Positions 40,189 through 51,110 are shown, counted from the first letter of the stretch. The stretch: 64,000 bases of DNA from Heterodera schachtii (GCA_023374025.1 SIJG01000102.1:161022-225021); one strand, 5' to 3'. Notes: generated by a model from the sequence alone, not told the origin. Numbers and translations: made by a program.

Positions 40189-40480
40189 ATTGTTATTATT
40201 TTATTATTATCAAATAAAACCAAAATTAAATTAAATTATTTATTGTCATTTATAATTTCTAATAAATTTAATGAATTCTATCTCGATCGCAATATTTCTT
40301 TTCGGTTTGATAAAAAATAAACCTTACGAAAACTTTGTGGAAATTGTTTGCGAAGATGATTAATTGGTTTGCAGCATTACAAATGCACCACCGATATGTC
40401 CTCTAAAAGCGCAACTGATTTCACAGGCAGGAAACATATTTCGGGAAGCGTATGGTACAGAGGAAAGCCGTCAGTGTATA
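40189..40480 (+). pseudogene. Small Cys-rich secreted protein, tandem copy 3 (relic)
   Basis: The upstream ATTATCAAATAAAACCAAA and AATAAATTTAATGAATTCTA blocks match those before copy 2. MNSISIAIFLFGL is followed by stops. Further on, a segment resembling LVCSIT.C with TTD is readable in another frame, then GSVWYRGKP, like the TVYYRPKP end of copy 1. Several small deletions have removed the intron and frame. Confidence 0.45.
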
Positions 40481-40899
40481 AGAATGATAAACTTAAAAAT
40501 TAAAAATAATTTTAACTTTTTGTAATATTAAAATTTTTTCATTCAATTTTGCCGAGGAGCTCGTACGAAAAGGAACAATGTATTATGATGACATTTTTCG
40601 GTAAGCGCTCTATTATAAATTATTTTCGGAACATAGTTAGCAACCCTGACAATGTGGTTGAGCAGTGAAGGGCAAAAAATTCAATGTAGAATTAAAAGGA
40701 TCTTTTGATAATAAACAAGGCGCCCGCCGGGACCGGGTTTTTAAATTTTTGGAATTTTGATAACAAAATTTAAACAAATTGTTGTCTATACTAAAATGCT
40801 TTTATTTAGCGTAGATTTACCAAGCCATGTAAATAGAACATTTTTGCCTTTCAAAACCCTATTTTTACGCTGAATTTTTTTCAGAAAAATTTGGGGAAC

Positions 40900-40975
40900 A
40901 AGTGGGAGTCCGGCGGTGCCGGTAGGCGCCGCCGGGGAAAAAATTTGAGTGATTTGTTAGCAGATTTACAAAAAA
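40900..40975. repeat. GC-rich palindrome repeat
   Basis: CCGGCGGTGCCGGTAGGCG followed by CCGCCGG at 40910-40935 is an imperfect palindrome standing out from AT-rich DNA. The flank TTTGAGTGATTTGTTAGCAG matches, inverted, the flank of the copy at 51250-51340. Confidence 0.6.
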
Positions 40976-40989
40976 AAATTCACTATTAT

Positions 40990-41475
40990 AAAAATGACGT
41001 TCTTGTATTTGTTATATTAATATTTATTTGTAAAATTGAACCCGGCAAAATCCGACTAAATTTTGGTAAAATATTCGGGAATGAATGGGATAAAATGAAG
41101 AAAAAATTATAAAAGCAGAACAAATCGGCCATAATAAGCAAAATGAATTCGTAGCGGTTGTTCAAATGGATGGAGAAAATGGACGGACCCAATTATCAAC
41201 AAAAAAGAGAAATAATTTTAAAATTTAATACAAGCAATTAAAGAAAAGCTATGAGAGAAAGGAAAATTGCCAAAAAATGCGAAAAAAGGAAAGAAGAAAA
41301 AATTGCAAAATTATTAGGCGCAAATCATATCAAAATATATTGGAAAAAAGAATTGAATTTAAATAAATGTTTTTATGCAGAGAAAAAGGGCGAATTTATT
41401 GAATGGTTTGATGAATTTAAAAGTTTATATGGCCAAGGCAAACAGAAAGAATTTGTGAAGGAATTGTATTTATGA
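40990..41475 (+). pseudogene. GDGW/HTH-like secreted family, pseudogene
   Basis: A leader-like frame (DVLVFVILIFICKIEPGKIR) leads to LNFGKIFGNEWDKMKKKL and a stop, where the intact gene has FDEIFGDGWDKNE. Further on, 41251-41475 is open: RKIAKKCEKRKEEKIAKLLG, ANHIKIYWKKELN, then GEFIEWFDEFKSLYGQGKQK and EFVKELYL. The ATG at 40994 is not in frame with the leader. The last 6 bp overlap the end of the convergent BTB/MATH gene. Conserved blocks identify the family, but the protein is not continuous. Confidence 0.5.
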
Positions 41476-42998
41476 TTTGTCCTCCATTTTTGCTTCTTTA
41501 ACAGTGACATCAATGGCCAGTGTCACTTTGTCCTCTCTTTTGTCATACAATCCTTTGAATGGATCCATCAGTTCCTTAATTATGTTAAAATTTAATTGGG
41601 GATTATTTCTTTGAATTGGCACTCACCGCAAATGAAATGAAATTAGAGTATCCCCAGTTATAAGCTTCGCAGTTAAAAGTGAGTTCGTCAGTACATTCTC
41701 CTCTCTTATAATCCTTTACGCCGCTCTTTCTCGACACAATTCGAAGAGTTGCAGAAAAAACGCAACTCCAATTTCCATCTTAATGGCAATTAAATCATTA
41801 TAATTATTATTAATTAGCATTTAATTTACACCTTCTTCCGGGGCATCACACATAAGGGAAAAGTACAACCATTTCTCATTACTGTCGGTGCTTCCATTTT
41901 TTGGACTTATTTGTGCAAATATTTTCCATGGCAATCCTTTGATGTGCACCGTTTCGCTTTCACGTTCACTGCAAATGATTTCTCGCGCAAATTCCGATAC
42001 TTTTTCAATGTCCATCGAAATTGTCCCGCTCGATTTGCTTTGAACGGGAATGCATTTGTCCACTTTTGGTTCATCAACAGTTATCACATCAATGGCCAAT
42101 ATCACTTTGTCCTCTTCTCTGTTGTAAAAACCATTGCTCGGCTCCATCAATTCCTTAATTGCATATAATTATGTCAATTAAAGAAATATGTACAATTAGC
42201 ACTCACCGCAAAAGTAATGAAATTATCGAATCCCCGGCCGCTGTTTGATCTGTTAATAACATAATCACTATGTGTCCCAATGGAATTGTCCGCATCGATA
42301 TTTCCCTCCGACAAAATTCGAAATGTCGCCGAATAAAGGCTGTTCCCCAGTGCTCCTATAATTATTAAAAATTAAGTAATTAGTTTTTTTAACATAATTA
42401 AAATTTACCTTCTTTTCCATTGTACCATAAGTAAAATTCCAAGCATTTCTTCTCATCAGCAGTGCCTTTACTCATTGTTATTTTTGCTTCCATTTCCCAT
42501 GCCAATCCTTTTATCTCCACGGCATCACTTAATCGGCTACTCCCGACAGACTCTCTCGCAAATTCCGACACTTTTTCAATTTCCAACGCAAGTGTCCCTC
42601 TTCTGTTGGCCCTGGCTTTGTTCCAATTATAAATTCGTCCATGGCTTGGGAATTTCAACGAGTACAGCCCGGGCTCTCCACGAAGATACAGAAACGGATT
42701 GGAATTGAACTGATAAACGCCGAGCACTTCTTCCACTGTTAACACACCGGAGGAACTGTAAAATTTCAAAATTTATTATTATGTAGGCATCAAAAATTTT
42801 CAAGGATTTTCTCTTAAAAAATTTCTAAGCTTGAATTTTTCCAAATTTCAAATTCATTGTTCAGCAACAAACGATCACGATCGAGAAGATTGCACAATAT
42901 TTTCTGGTCAATTTGCAAAAAGTCATCTGACCCAAACAATTGGGCCGCATTTTGGCAAATGTAACGCAAACATTTGATGGAAAAATCCTTAAAAATTG
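41470..42998 (-). CDS. BTB/BACK- and MATH-like protein, N-terminus missing
   Basis: Exons on the minus strand: BACK-like 42829-42998 (LRYICQNAAQLFGSDDFLQI, DQKILCNLLDRDRLLLNNEF), then 42409-42755 (SGVLTVEEVLGVYQF, YSLKFPSHGRI, EIEKVSEFARES), 42207-42355 (FRILSEGN, FDNFITFA), 41832-42153 (ELMEPSNGFYNREEDKVILA, MDIEKVSEFAREI, ETVHIKGLPWKIFAQ), 41627-41778 (NWSCVFSATLRIVSRKSG, YSNFISFA) and 41470-41574 (ELMDPFKGLYDKREDKVTLA). Exon-exon phases from 42755 onward agree. The SEFARE..WK...F...ELM.P..G unit occurs twice, like MATH (TRAF-like) domains in BTB-MATH adaptors of Cul3 ligases. The BTB domain is absent and about 100 residues after the BACK-like block seem deleted, so the 5' part is damaged. 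Confidence 0.6.
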
Positions 42999-43307
42999 CT
43001 TAAACTTGGATCATGGATCTTACATAATTCGACGCGTTTTGAACTCACCGAACCCAAATTCGAACAAGGGCATTAATAAAATATTTTGGGGGTTTTTAGT
43101 GCCTAAAAATTGGAGTCCTAATGATGATGATGATGATGATGATGTAGAGCTGGATGGAGTCGGAAATCACGATAAATTGTTAATTTATTACTATTTTTGT
43201 TGGTATGGGGGATAAAAAGAGCATTTAGGTTATTACTTTTTTCATGCAAAAATTGAAATTTAACTTATTAATTTTCTTGTTTTTACATAGCAATAAATAA
43301 ACAATTA

Positions 43308-44465
43308 ATGTCTTTTTCTCTCGATTCGACAATTGCTGATGATGCCGAAATGAGCGAAGCTGAGGAAAAGCATGGAAAAGTCGAATCGACCAATGAACAT
43401 CGCGAAGTTGAAGAAGCAGCTAAAGAAACGCATGAGACAACATATGCATCAGAGTTTGGCACTACGTTAGATCAGAAAAGCAAAATTGGATGGCATGGAA
43501 GTGATCAGAAAGATGCTGATCAAGCAGTACCAGAACCAGTTGAGCAAGTTCCATCGCCTGGAGATGACAGGATTGAACAGTTTGGCGCCGAATTGACCAC
43601 CTACCGTACCGAATTTGGACATGGCCAGGAAGTTGTTGCGGAACACGGAGTGGAAGCTGTACTAGGAGAAGCTGAAGAAAAAGAAAAAGCAGCAGAAAAA
43701 GTTGAAGCCCAAATGCCCAAAGAACACATGGAGAAAGTACCGTTAAAAGCGCAGTTTACTGTGGGCAGCAGTGCCGATACTGTATCAATGGAGCAGGAAG
43801 AAGAAGAAGAGGTTTTACAAGAGGAAGAAGAGGAGGAACCTGAATTGGCCAATATACACTTTGAGGAAGAAGAAGAAAGGAGCGAAGTAAATATTTATTC
43901 GATTTTAAATTAAATTTTAATAATTTTTAAATAAATATTTGTTTAATTTTTGTATAAATTTTAGCCCGAAAATGACGAAGAGGAGGATGAGGAAGAGGAC
44001 AATGAAATTGGCGATTTGTCAGCCAAAATTGGTGAATCTGTTGTTGAGCATCAACACCTAGGAGGAGCAGAGACATCCTTTCTTGGCATTTCGCCAATTT
44101 TGCGTCGTCCAAAATCGCCAATTCCGCCGCCGGCAGCGCCAACGCCGCCACAACAGCAGCGGCCGATTGAGGACGAACAGAAACAGCAACAACAACAATA
44201 TGAACAACAACATTTTCAAGCAGTACATGGAGAACAGCAGCGACAAATGGCCGATGACCAACAGGAACAACTACAACATGAACAGCAACATATTCAAGAA
44301 GTGCATGGAGAACAGCAGCGACAAATGGCCGACGAAAAACAGCAACATGAACAGCAACGTGTTCGAGCAGTGCATGGAGCTGAGGAAGAGGAGGACGAAG
44401 AATTGTTTTTGCTTCATGAGGGTAAAAATAGGCAATTGAAAAAATATACCGATTTTGGGATTTAA
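43308..44465 (+). CDS. Acidic, Gln-rich repeat protein, two exons
   Basis: Exon 1 (43308-43886, ATG start) encodes MSFSLDSTIADDAEMSEAEE and a long Glu-rich sequence ending in Glu runs. A 78-nt intron in phase 0 leads to exon 2 (43965-44465). It begins PENDEEEDEEEDNEIGDLSA, continues LGISPILRRPKSPIPPPAAP, and has three imperfect repeats of HEQQHIQEVHGEQQRQMADE. It ends KKYTDFGI and TAA (359 residues). A GGTAAAA donor-like site near 44421 could extend the gene to further exons. No signal peptide or catalytic domain is visible. The composition is of a disordered scaffold or nuclear-type protein. Intact frame and splice sites support a real gene; family not recognised. Confidence 0.6.
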
Positions 44466-44604
44466 AGGAAAAACATTTTTGAAAAATAAATTATTAGGAA
44501 TTAAATTTTTCAAAAAATTTTGAGTTCTTAACGGGTGTTTTTGTTTTACTGCATTTTCTTTAAAACTTTTTCGAAATTTTTTAGAATTTTAGGACCTAAA
44601 AATA

Positions 44605-45550
44605 ACGGTAAATATCCATCATAGGTCCCAGACTCAAAATTGCATAAAAACACTTTTATAGGTTTTCTTAGGTGCTGAAAACGCCTAAACCGTCAAAAAA
44701 ACTGCGCGGCAAAGCCTTTAAACCGGTTTTTGAACCGGTTTAAAACTCGAAAATTTGAGTGAAAAGGGGGGGGGGGCTCCTGACCTTTTAAAACGTTCAA
44801 ATTCGGACAAATTAGGTATCATTCGAAAGCTCTTGACGAGCTAAGTCTAAAAATCAAGGAACTAAGTCGAACCAATGCCATCTAGGCACTGGGACAACTG
44901 AGTCCCAGTGAAAATGAACACTTCAGTACCAAAAAATAATAAACGGGAAATAACAATTTAAAAGCAAAATTCGCAAAAGGGAGCATGCGAAGACGGAGCA
45001 AGTAGTGGGGCGAGACGGAGGGCGGAGGAAGCAGTCTGACGAGCGCCACAGGCGGTTGACTGCGTGGGTCCGAAGGGCCCCCGCCAATCAGTCAACCGCC
45101 TGCGGATCACGCGCGGACTTCTTCCGTAGCCCGTAGTCTCGCCCCACCTACTGGCCGCCGTAGTCGAGTGTGCGGCGGTTTTTTAGCGCAATAACCAAAA
45201 TGACCTATTTGCACCAGTTTCACTGCATTACATTTGGTACTGGTGTCCATTTTCACTGGGACTCAGTTGTCCCAATGCTCAGATAGTGCCGGTTCGACTT
45301 GATTCTTTGATTTTTAGACTTAGCTCGTTAAGAGCTTTCGAATGATACCAAATTTGTCCGAATTTGACCGTTTTAAAAGGTCAGGAGCCCTCCTTTTCAC
45401 TCAAATTTTCGAGTTTTAAACCGGTTCAAAACCGGTTTAAATGCTTTTCCGCGCCCAATTTTAAGCTTTTCTAACGTTCTCAGCACCTAAGAAAACCTAT
45501 AAAAGTGTTTTTGTGCGATTTGGAGCCGATACCGTATTCGGCAATTTTTC
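44605..45550. mobile_element. Long foldback element with GC-rich core
   Basis: Arms of about 310 bp (about 44620-44932 and 45234-45540) are inverted copies: CACTTTTATAGGTTTTCTTA on the left answers TAAGAAAACCTATAAAAGTG on the right, and GGGACAACTGAGTCCCAGTG answers CACTGGGACTCAGTTGTCCC. The GC-rich core (about 44985-45185) has nested inverted repeats (GTGGGGCGAGAC / GTCTCGCCCCAC; CAGGCGGTTGACTG / CAGTCAACCGCCTG). No coding. The target duplication is not resolved, so the superfamily is open. Confidence 0.65.
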
Positions 45551-45889
45551 CTAATTTATATGATGTATTAATAAAATGAAACATAATTTAAAATTCTACT
45601 GTTGCTGCTTCTATCATGGGCAAAATACCACAATTTCGGCACAATTCTGACCTAGCCTAGGAGGAGAGAAAAGAACGGTGAGATCATTTGAAATAATTTT
45701 CTTTTTTTTTCATTCAGCAAAATTCTGACCCCAAAATATTTTCCTTAAACACGAAGAGGCAACAAATGTAAATTCAGCTGTAAAGAAGCATTCTATAGTA
45801 CTGGGCTCCAAGAAATGCTTCATTATTTTTTTCTAAGTTTTTATAAAATTTTTAATCAGTTTTTAAAAAGGAAAAAAGAATTCTTTAAT
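45551..45889. other. Spacer
   Basis: No gene or clear repeat apart from AAAATTCTGACC occurring twice (about 45639 and 45720). Confidence 0.4.
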
Positions 45890-46918
45890 TTTTTATTTAT
45901 TGAGCAAACCACAGGCACGATAGTGCTCTTATGTGGCGCATAAAAAATAAAACAAAAAAATTTCAAATAGTACAACAATATGAAAAAGTGTAAAATAAAA
46001 TAATGAATAAATTTAATGTCAATGTGTGTGTCAATGAAATCCCTTAGAACTCATACCATAGCTTTTAGCAATGCCCTGAATTGATTTGCCTTATCTGTCT
46101 AAATTGGAACAATTGGTAAATTATTCCAATTCTTGGTTATACGGTTAAAAAAATTATTCTTACTTTTTGCAGTTGTGCGCCGCATTCTCAAAAGTAATGG
46201 CCTACGAGAGGATCGATCAGAAAAAGTAAAAAGTTTACTAGCATCAAGACTCGTAAAACCCTACATAATTTTAAAAGCGGTAGTTAAGTCAGCAATGTTT
46301 CTTCGCTTGGCTAATTCTATAAGCTGACAAATTTCAAGTCTTTCTGAATATGATCTATGTAAAAGTCCGCATTTTTAAGGCTTTTCTTGTGAAAAATTTA
46401 TGGACTCTTTCTATTCGTTCTATATCTTTTTTTAAGTTAGGGTTCCAAATTTCAACAGCATATTCTAATTGAGGTCTGACGTAAGTTTTATACATTCTTA
46501 TAATCGTTTTTAGCTCTCTTGTCTTCATTATTCTCAAAATATGATATGCCTTTAAATAAGCATTTTTAACTATTTTATTTATATGCTCAGCAAAAGATAA
46601 TTTAGAGTCAATTATTACTCCTAAATCTTTGACTTTTTCTAAGCTTTGAATAATTTTCCCATTAAGAAAAAACTCTTTTTTTGAATTATTTTTGCCAATA
46701 TGCAATGTTTGACTCTTTTCGACCGATATTTCAAGACCGTTAGATTTGGCCCATTTTTCAAGAACTTTTATGGCTTCAGATAGATGATTTGTATTTGAGT
46801 CATTTTGATGAAACATATACAATTTAACATCGTCCGCATACATTTTAATTTTTACATTTTTAGGTATATTTGCAGGTAAATCGTTGATAAATATTAAGAA
46901 TAATAATGAACCCAAATG
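45890..46918 (-). mobile_element. 5'-truncated non-LTR retrotransposon (CR1/jockey-like)
   Basis: The minus strand encodes the second half of a reverse transcriptase: GSLLFLIFINDLP, KMYADDVKLY with the catalytic YADD, LEISVEKSQTLHIGKN, VKDLGVIIDSKLSFAEHINK and YVRPQLEYAVEIWNP (46355-46915). After stops and frameshifts the thumb-side C-terminus continues (ELAKRRNIADLTTAF, FTFSDRSSSRPLL, FFNRITKNWNNLPIV, about 46100-46330). The 3' end has AATAAATAAA-like tail sequence near 45890. It begins just inside the conserved G.VLGP motif, so the 5' end, including the endonuclease, is missing. 5' truncation is normal for target-primed insertion. Inactive. Confidence 0.8.
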
Positions 46919-47940
46919 ACAGAATTATTATGAAGGGAAAAAGAGCAACTCAAAAAAAAACATTGAAACAAAAATTTAAATTGATTAAGTGTTAATTAAA
47001 TTAAAATGAGCGATTTGTTCTAAGTTGATCAACACAATGATCACAGATTGGGGGAGGGCACTCAATGTGTAATGGGGGAGAAGGTGGGAATTGCTTAATG
47101 AGTTGCCTAATGAATGCCCGCCACCCACGCAATAATTACGTAAGAAACAGGCAATTGCAATTTTAAAACGGTATTTGGAATTTGCGAGTTTTGGACAAAT
47201 TTTATTAAATGAAATATTACAGCAATGTCTCTCTTCTGAAGCATTTAATTTAAATAATATCATAAATTCGTTTTGCATATTTTTTTACCCAAAGAGCCAC
47301 CAATAAATATGAATGCAAATTCTAAAAACCGAGAGTTGTTTGAAATTTTAATGTCCTCATCAGAGCCTTAAAAATGCTCTTTTGGCTTAAAAACACTAAA
47401 AAAATTATAAGAAAAATACAAACTTTATAAAAAATCATTAATTGCCAAACAAACAGTTTAACTAACACTCATATTTTAAGCTGAAATCTGCCAATGAGTA
47501 GAGAGCGAAATTGCATCGGTGGCAGTGAGCAGAAAAATTCTTGCAAGGTGTTTTTTTATTGCTTTTAACCACAGTAAGTTTCTGATTATTTTTAAAAAAA
47601 TCCCTCAACCACTGTCCGTCCTCTACAAATTTTTAAAAAAAGTTGGAAAAAGAAACAAAAACCAAAAAATGCGCTATCTTTTATTCACATTAATTATTTT
47701 TTATACAGTTCATTAAAAAATATGATGCCGAATATTGAATATCTGTTACACATATTCACTCAATGATTAAATTAATGGCGAGAAAAATTTGAACTTTTTC
47801 CATCGCTGAATCAAGTCATTTCAAATTTTCGTTTACTTGCTAATAAGAATCTAACATTTTTATCTTAAAAACACTAACTAACATGGCAAATTTTTTCAAA
47901 AAACCGTCCCATTTCTTGCCATTTCTTGTCGAATAAGTCT
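46919..47940. other. Intergenic spacer
   Basis: No supported gene. The minus-strand frame at 46985-47278 is open but has no recognisable domain. Confidence 0.4.
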
Positions 47941-47976
47941 TTTATTCATATCAAAGATTTGCCACCCTTTTCAAGG

Positions 47977-48212
47977 CTACCCGACATTTGAGGATTTGAC
48001 ATTTGAGGACCCGAAATTTGAGGACCCGACATTTGAGGACCCCGACATTTGAGGATCCCGACTTTTGAGAACCCGACATTTGAGGACCCGACATTTGAGG
48101 ATTTGACATTTGAGGACCCGACATTTGAGGACCAGACATTTGAGGATCCCGACTTTTGAGGACCCGACATTTGAGGATCCCGACATTTGAGGATCCCGAC
48201 ATTTGAGGATAT
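47977..48212. repeat. 15-bp minisatellite (GACATTTGAGGACCC)
   Basis: About fifteen units of GACATTTGAGGACCC with variants (GACTTTTGAGGATCCC, GACATTTGAGGATTT) lie head to tail. Occasional 16-bp units shift phase, which explains overlapping open frames in several frames of the minus strand. No gene is inferred. Confidence 0.8.
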
Positions 48213-48864
48213 ATACAATTTCAAAAAAAATGGAAACTTTATTTTAGATCATTAACAAAAAGAAAAAATCTTTCCCAGTGGCCAATGGGAGCAAATGTGG
48301 CAAAAAGTCTTCAAGGTCAACCCAATAATCCAATCTTTCTTCTCCAAGTACAGCATATAGCATCAGGATGACCCTTTGAGTTTTTCCCTTTGGTTATCTG
48401 GATAATCCCAGTTTCCAAAATCATTGCGCATAAGTAGGTAATGCAAAGATCTGAGATATTGTAAAGTGGATTCTCGATCACTCCCCCTTTGGTCTCTGAT
48501 ATTTGCTCCGCAAATTCCTTCCCGAGATTTCACAGGCAATTATCATTTTTCCATTGTTTTCCCATTTCGATCATTCATATTTTTCCTTTCACCTTCACAT
48601 TTCATACGCAAAGGTTTAATTACCCAAGTTTTGAGATGGAACAATAAAGATATTCCTTTGGATTCTCAATCGTATCAGTCTTTAACCAAATCTGTATAGC
48701 CAAATCATTGTATCTGTATGTTTTTTGCGTTCGCGAATTCTTATCCCCTGACTTGGTTCCAACAAATGAACCCTTCTTGGGCGCGTTGCTTGTGCGTCCC
48801 AGGTTATTAAGAACGCTTTCATGATGATTCCATCTGTTAATCGGAAACAAGGGGGGTCTTCCAG
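48213..48864. other. Region upstream of the F-box gene
   Basis: Upstream exons of the F-box-family gene would be expected here but I could not recognise them. Open frames are present on both strands without family motifs. A TTCCAG acceptor at 48859-48864 introduces the next exon. Confidence 0.35.
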
Positions 48865-49407
48865 CATTTATGAGGAGCCAACCAATTGCCAAATGGCTTT
48901 TCTCGCATCATCCGAACGGTGTTCCGAAAGTGCTCAAATGCTATTTCTGTGAGCAGAATAAATGGTCATCAAAAATCGAAGGACTAAAAGCGGTGATCAA
49001 AATAAATTTTTTAAATTCAAAATGTTTTTCTCCTTTTAGGCATTTTCCAGTGCTTCATCTCGTGCCGATTTCATCATTGTCATTTTGCACTTGATGAGTA
49101 ACTCCGTTGTGCCGTTCGATTTGACTAATGAATTGACTGGGGAGCGATTGACGTTGAAAAGTGCCAACAGCAATGGAGCTTTTTTGCTGGTTCGTTGTCC
49201 GATTTCGCGAGATGAGAACAAATGGACAAATTGGGAGAAGGAGGCGATTGAATGGAACTTCTATGAACAGTGGAACGAAGTTACCATAAGCATTGAATGA
49301 CAGTGAACAGAGCGATAAGTGAGTGATGTAAAAAAATGATCATTTTCTGAGTTTTAAAATGTTTCAGTCTTTTCGACGCCGTTCCCCGCCCGAGTGGTCA
49401 CCAGTGA
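48865..49407 (+). pseudogene. F-box family protein, C-terminal exons with a late frameshift
   Basis: Exon 48865-48992 encodes IAKWLFSHHPNGVPKVLKCY and NKWSSKIEGLKA. A 47-nt intron in phase 0 leads to exon 49040-49318: AFSSASSRADFIIVILHLMS, NSVVPFDLTNELTGERLTLK, FLLVRCPISRDENKWTNWEK and AIEWNFYEQWNEVTISI. This is the typical C-terminal half of the cyst-nematode-type F-box family. One extra base near 49296 turns the expected IND.. ending into a stop at 49300. Without it the frame would reach the GTGAGT donor at 49319 and a last exon at 49368-49407. The N-terminal F-box was not found upstream. The product would be a near-complete substrate-binding half or a pseudogene. Confidence 0.6.
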
Positions 49408-49494
49408 AAGTGAATAGACGAAAAGTGAGAATGATTGAGTTTTAAATATCAAATCAATATAATGTTTTGAAATCGTTCATTTTGTTGCACAATA

Positions 49495-49645
49495 AATGGT
49501 TACCCCCCGCCCCGCCCACTTTTGCACCTCGGGCATTTGCGCCAAAATTTTTAGCACATATTTTAGTATTTTTGGGAAAAATCTGTAAGAAAAGTACAAG
49601 AAAATTGAAAAATACACCCCCTGAAAATCAAACAACTTTCTTGCC
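49495..49645. repeat. Dispersed-repeat copy
   Basis: GAAAATTGAAAAATACACCC followed by CCTGAAAATC is another copy of the AATACACCCCTAAGAA repeat. Confidence 0.45.
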
Positions 49646-51032
49646 ATTTCATCCAGCACTTTCAAAATTTCTTAATTTATCTCGGTTGCCCAAAGTTGCA
49701 AAATCGAATTCTTAATTTGTCATTGATAGGGCTAGGAATTTATGTTCTTGGGATCAATTCTCGGGCTCGGTAAAAATCATTTCTCGCACATCCCTAGTAT
49801 GCCCGATAAAATTCTTTTCGATGATTTAGAAAAGTATTATTAAAGAACAACAATACACATTCTTTTATACAAGAAAAACCTGTAATTCAAAGAAATCACT
49901 TAAAATGACGCAAATGATTAAAGAACAATACTAAAATAACACACAAGAAATAAATTTCCTATTAAATAATTCAAAGAATCGATCAAATCTCAACAATTCA
50001 TTTACGCTAATCACTTGGGTCGGAACTGCCATCGAGAAGACTAAAACGAAAAAAGCGAAAATTTACAATTTAATTATGTGCCCGATTTACTGACCCGTTC
50101 CGATTTCATCCGCATTAATTCCAATGTGAATACTACTTATACATTTTAGGCCGCATGAATTTTTTTGTTATTGTTAAAAGACATAAAAAATGTAACCATG
50201 GGGTTTTGGGGTCGATGATCACGAATATGACATCCATTTCGACTAGTTCCGAACCATTGACCCGGATTCGAACAAAATCGAAAATTAATTTTTCACCAAA
50301 ATCCACCTTTATGTTCTCAAAATTGATTTAAATCTGCTAATAAAAATGCAACAATCTGCTAATCTTTTATATGTTACCTGCGGACTTGAATTTATGGATT
50401 GTTGCATTTTTAAACAACCAACATGAACAAAATAAATTTTTTTATAATTTAAACAGAGATAGAACCAAAAAATAAATCGGAGGCATTTAAATACAAAAAT
50501 CAGTAAAAAGTTGTATTTATATTGTTTGTCAAAACAATTAAGCACTGTCCTAAAATAATTAGATTGGTAAAAATCAATTTAAAAATAATATTAAAGATCG
50601 ATAAGAAATATTTATTTTTGCTGAAAATATTTATCATATTTTATAATAGTTTACATGCTTTTAATAATATTTTAAAATAAACCAATTATCTTTATTTTAT
50701 CTCTTTTCGTGTCAAACTTTCTAGGTCCCACTTTATAATTATAAAATAATATTTATAGAATTTATATTCAAGAACAACGTTAATTCGTAATTTTATTTTT
50801 TATCTTGCGTCTGATTTTTTTTCTGGGCTCTGAGTTTCCATTATTTAGCTGGTATGCGGTGGTATGATTTTTTTATATATATTAAATTTAAATGAATTTG
50901 TAAGATATAAGATGAATTATTTTATTTTATTTTTTTGATGGTTTTGAGGTCTGACAATGAGTGAAAAATTAATGAACAAAAGGAAAAAATTTTAAAAAAT
51001 ATGATATATTCTTTAAAAGTGACACTAATAAT
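49646..51032. other. AT-rich spacer
   Basis: No gene. A 15-bp inverted pair (AAAAATGCAACAATC at about 50343 and GATTGTTGCATTTTT at about 50397) is the only structure noted. Confidence 0.4.
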
Positions 51033-51110
51033 TGTGGAAATGGCCTAGTGGCTAGTCTCCTTGACTTTTCCCTGCTTCTTTCCCATGGTTCAATCTCTAC
51101 AGAAATTAAA
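51033..51110 (+). repeat. tRNA-like A/B-box segment, possible SINE or tRNA relic
   Basis: TGGCCTAGTGGCTAG (51041-51055) matches a tRNA A box, and GGTTCAATCTC (51087-51097) matches a B box, at a spacing of about 45 bp. The acceptor stem does not pair convincingly, and no clean cloverleaf could be drawn. A tRNA-derived SINE head or a decayed tRNA gene is the best reading. Confidence 0.35.

Noticed and set aside
42940..43215. Plus-strand ORF ending in an Asp run
   Set aside because: It is antisense to the BACK-like exon and then runs through a GAT microsatellite.
47951..48224. Three overlapping minus-strand ORFs rich in Cys/Ser/Gln
   Set aside because: They are produced by the 15-bp minisatellite in successive frames.
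48620..48892. Minus-strand ORF upstream of the F-box gene
   Set aside because: It overlaps the acceptor and start of the plus-strand F-box exon and has no family motif.
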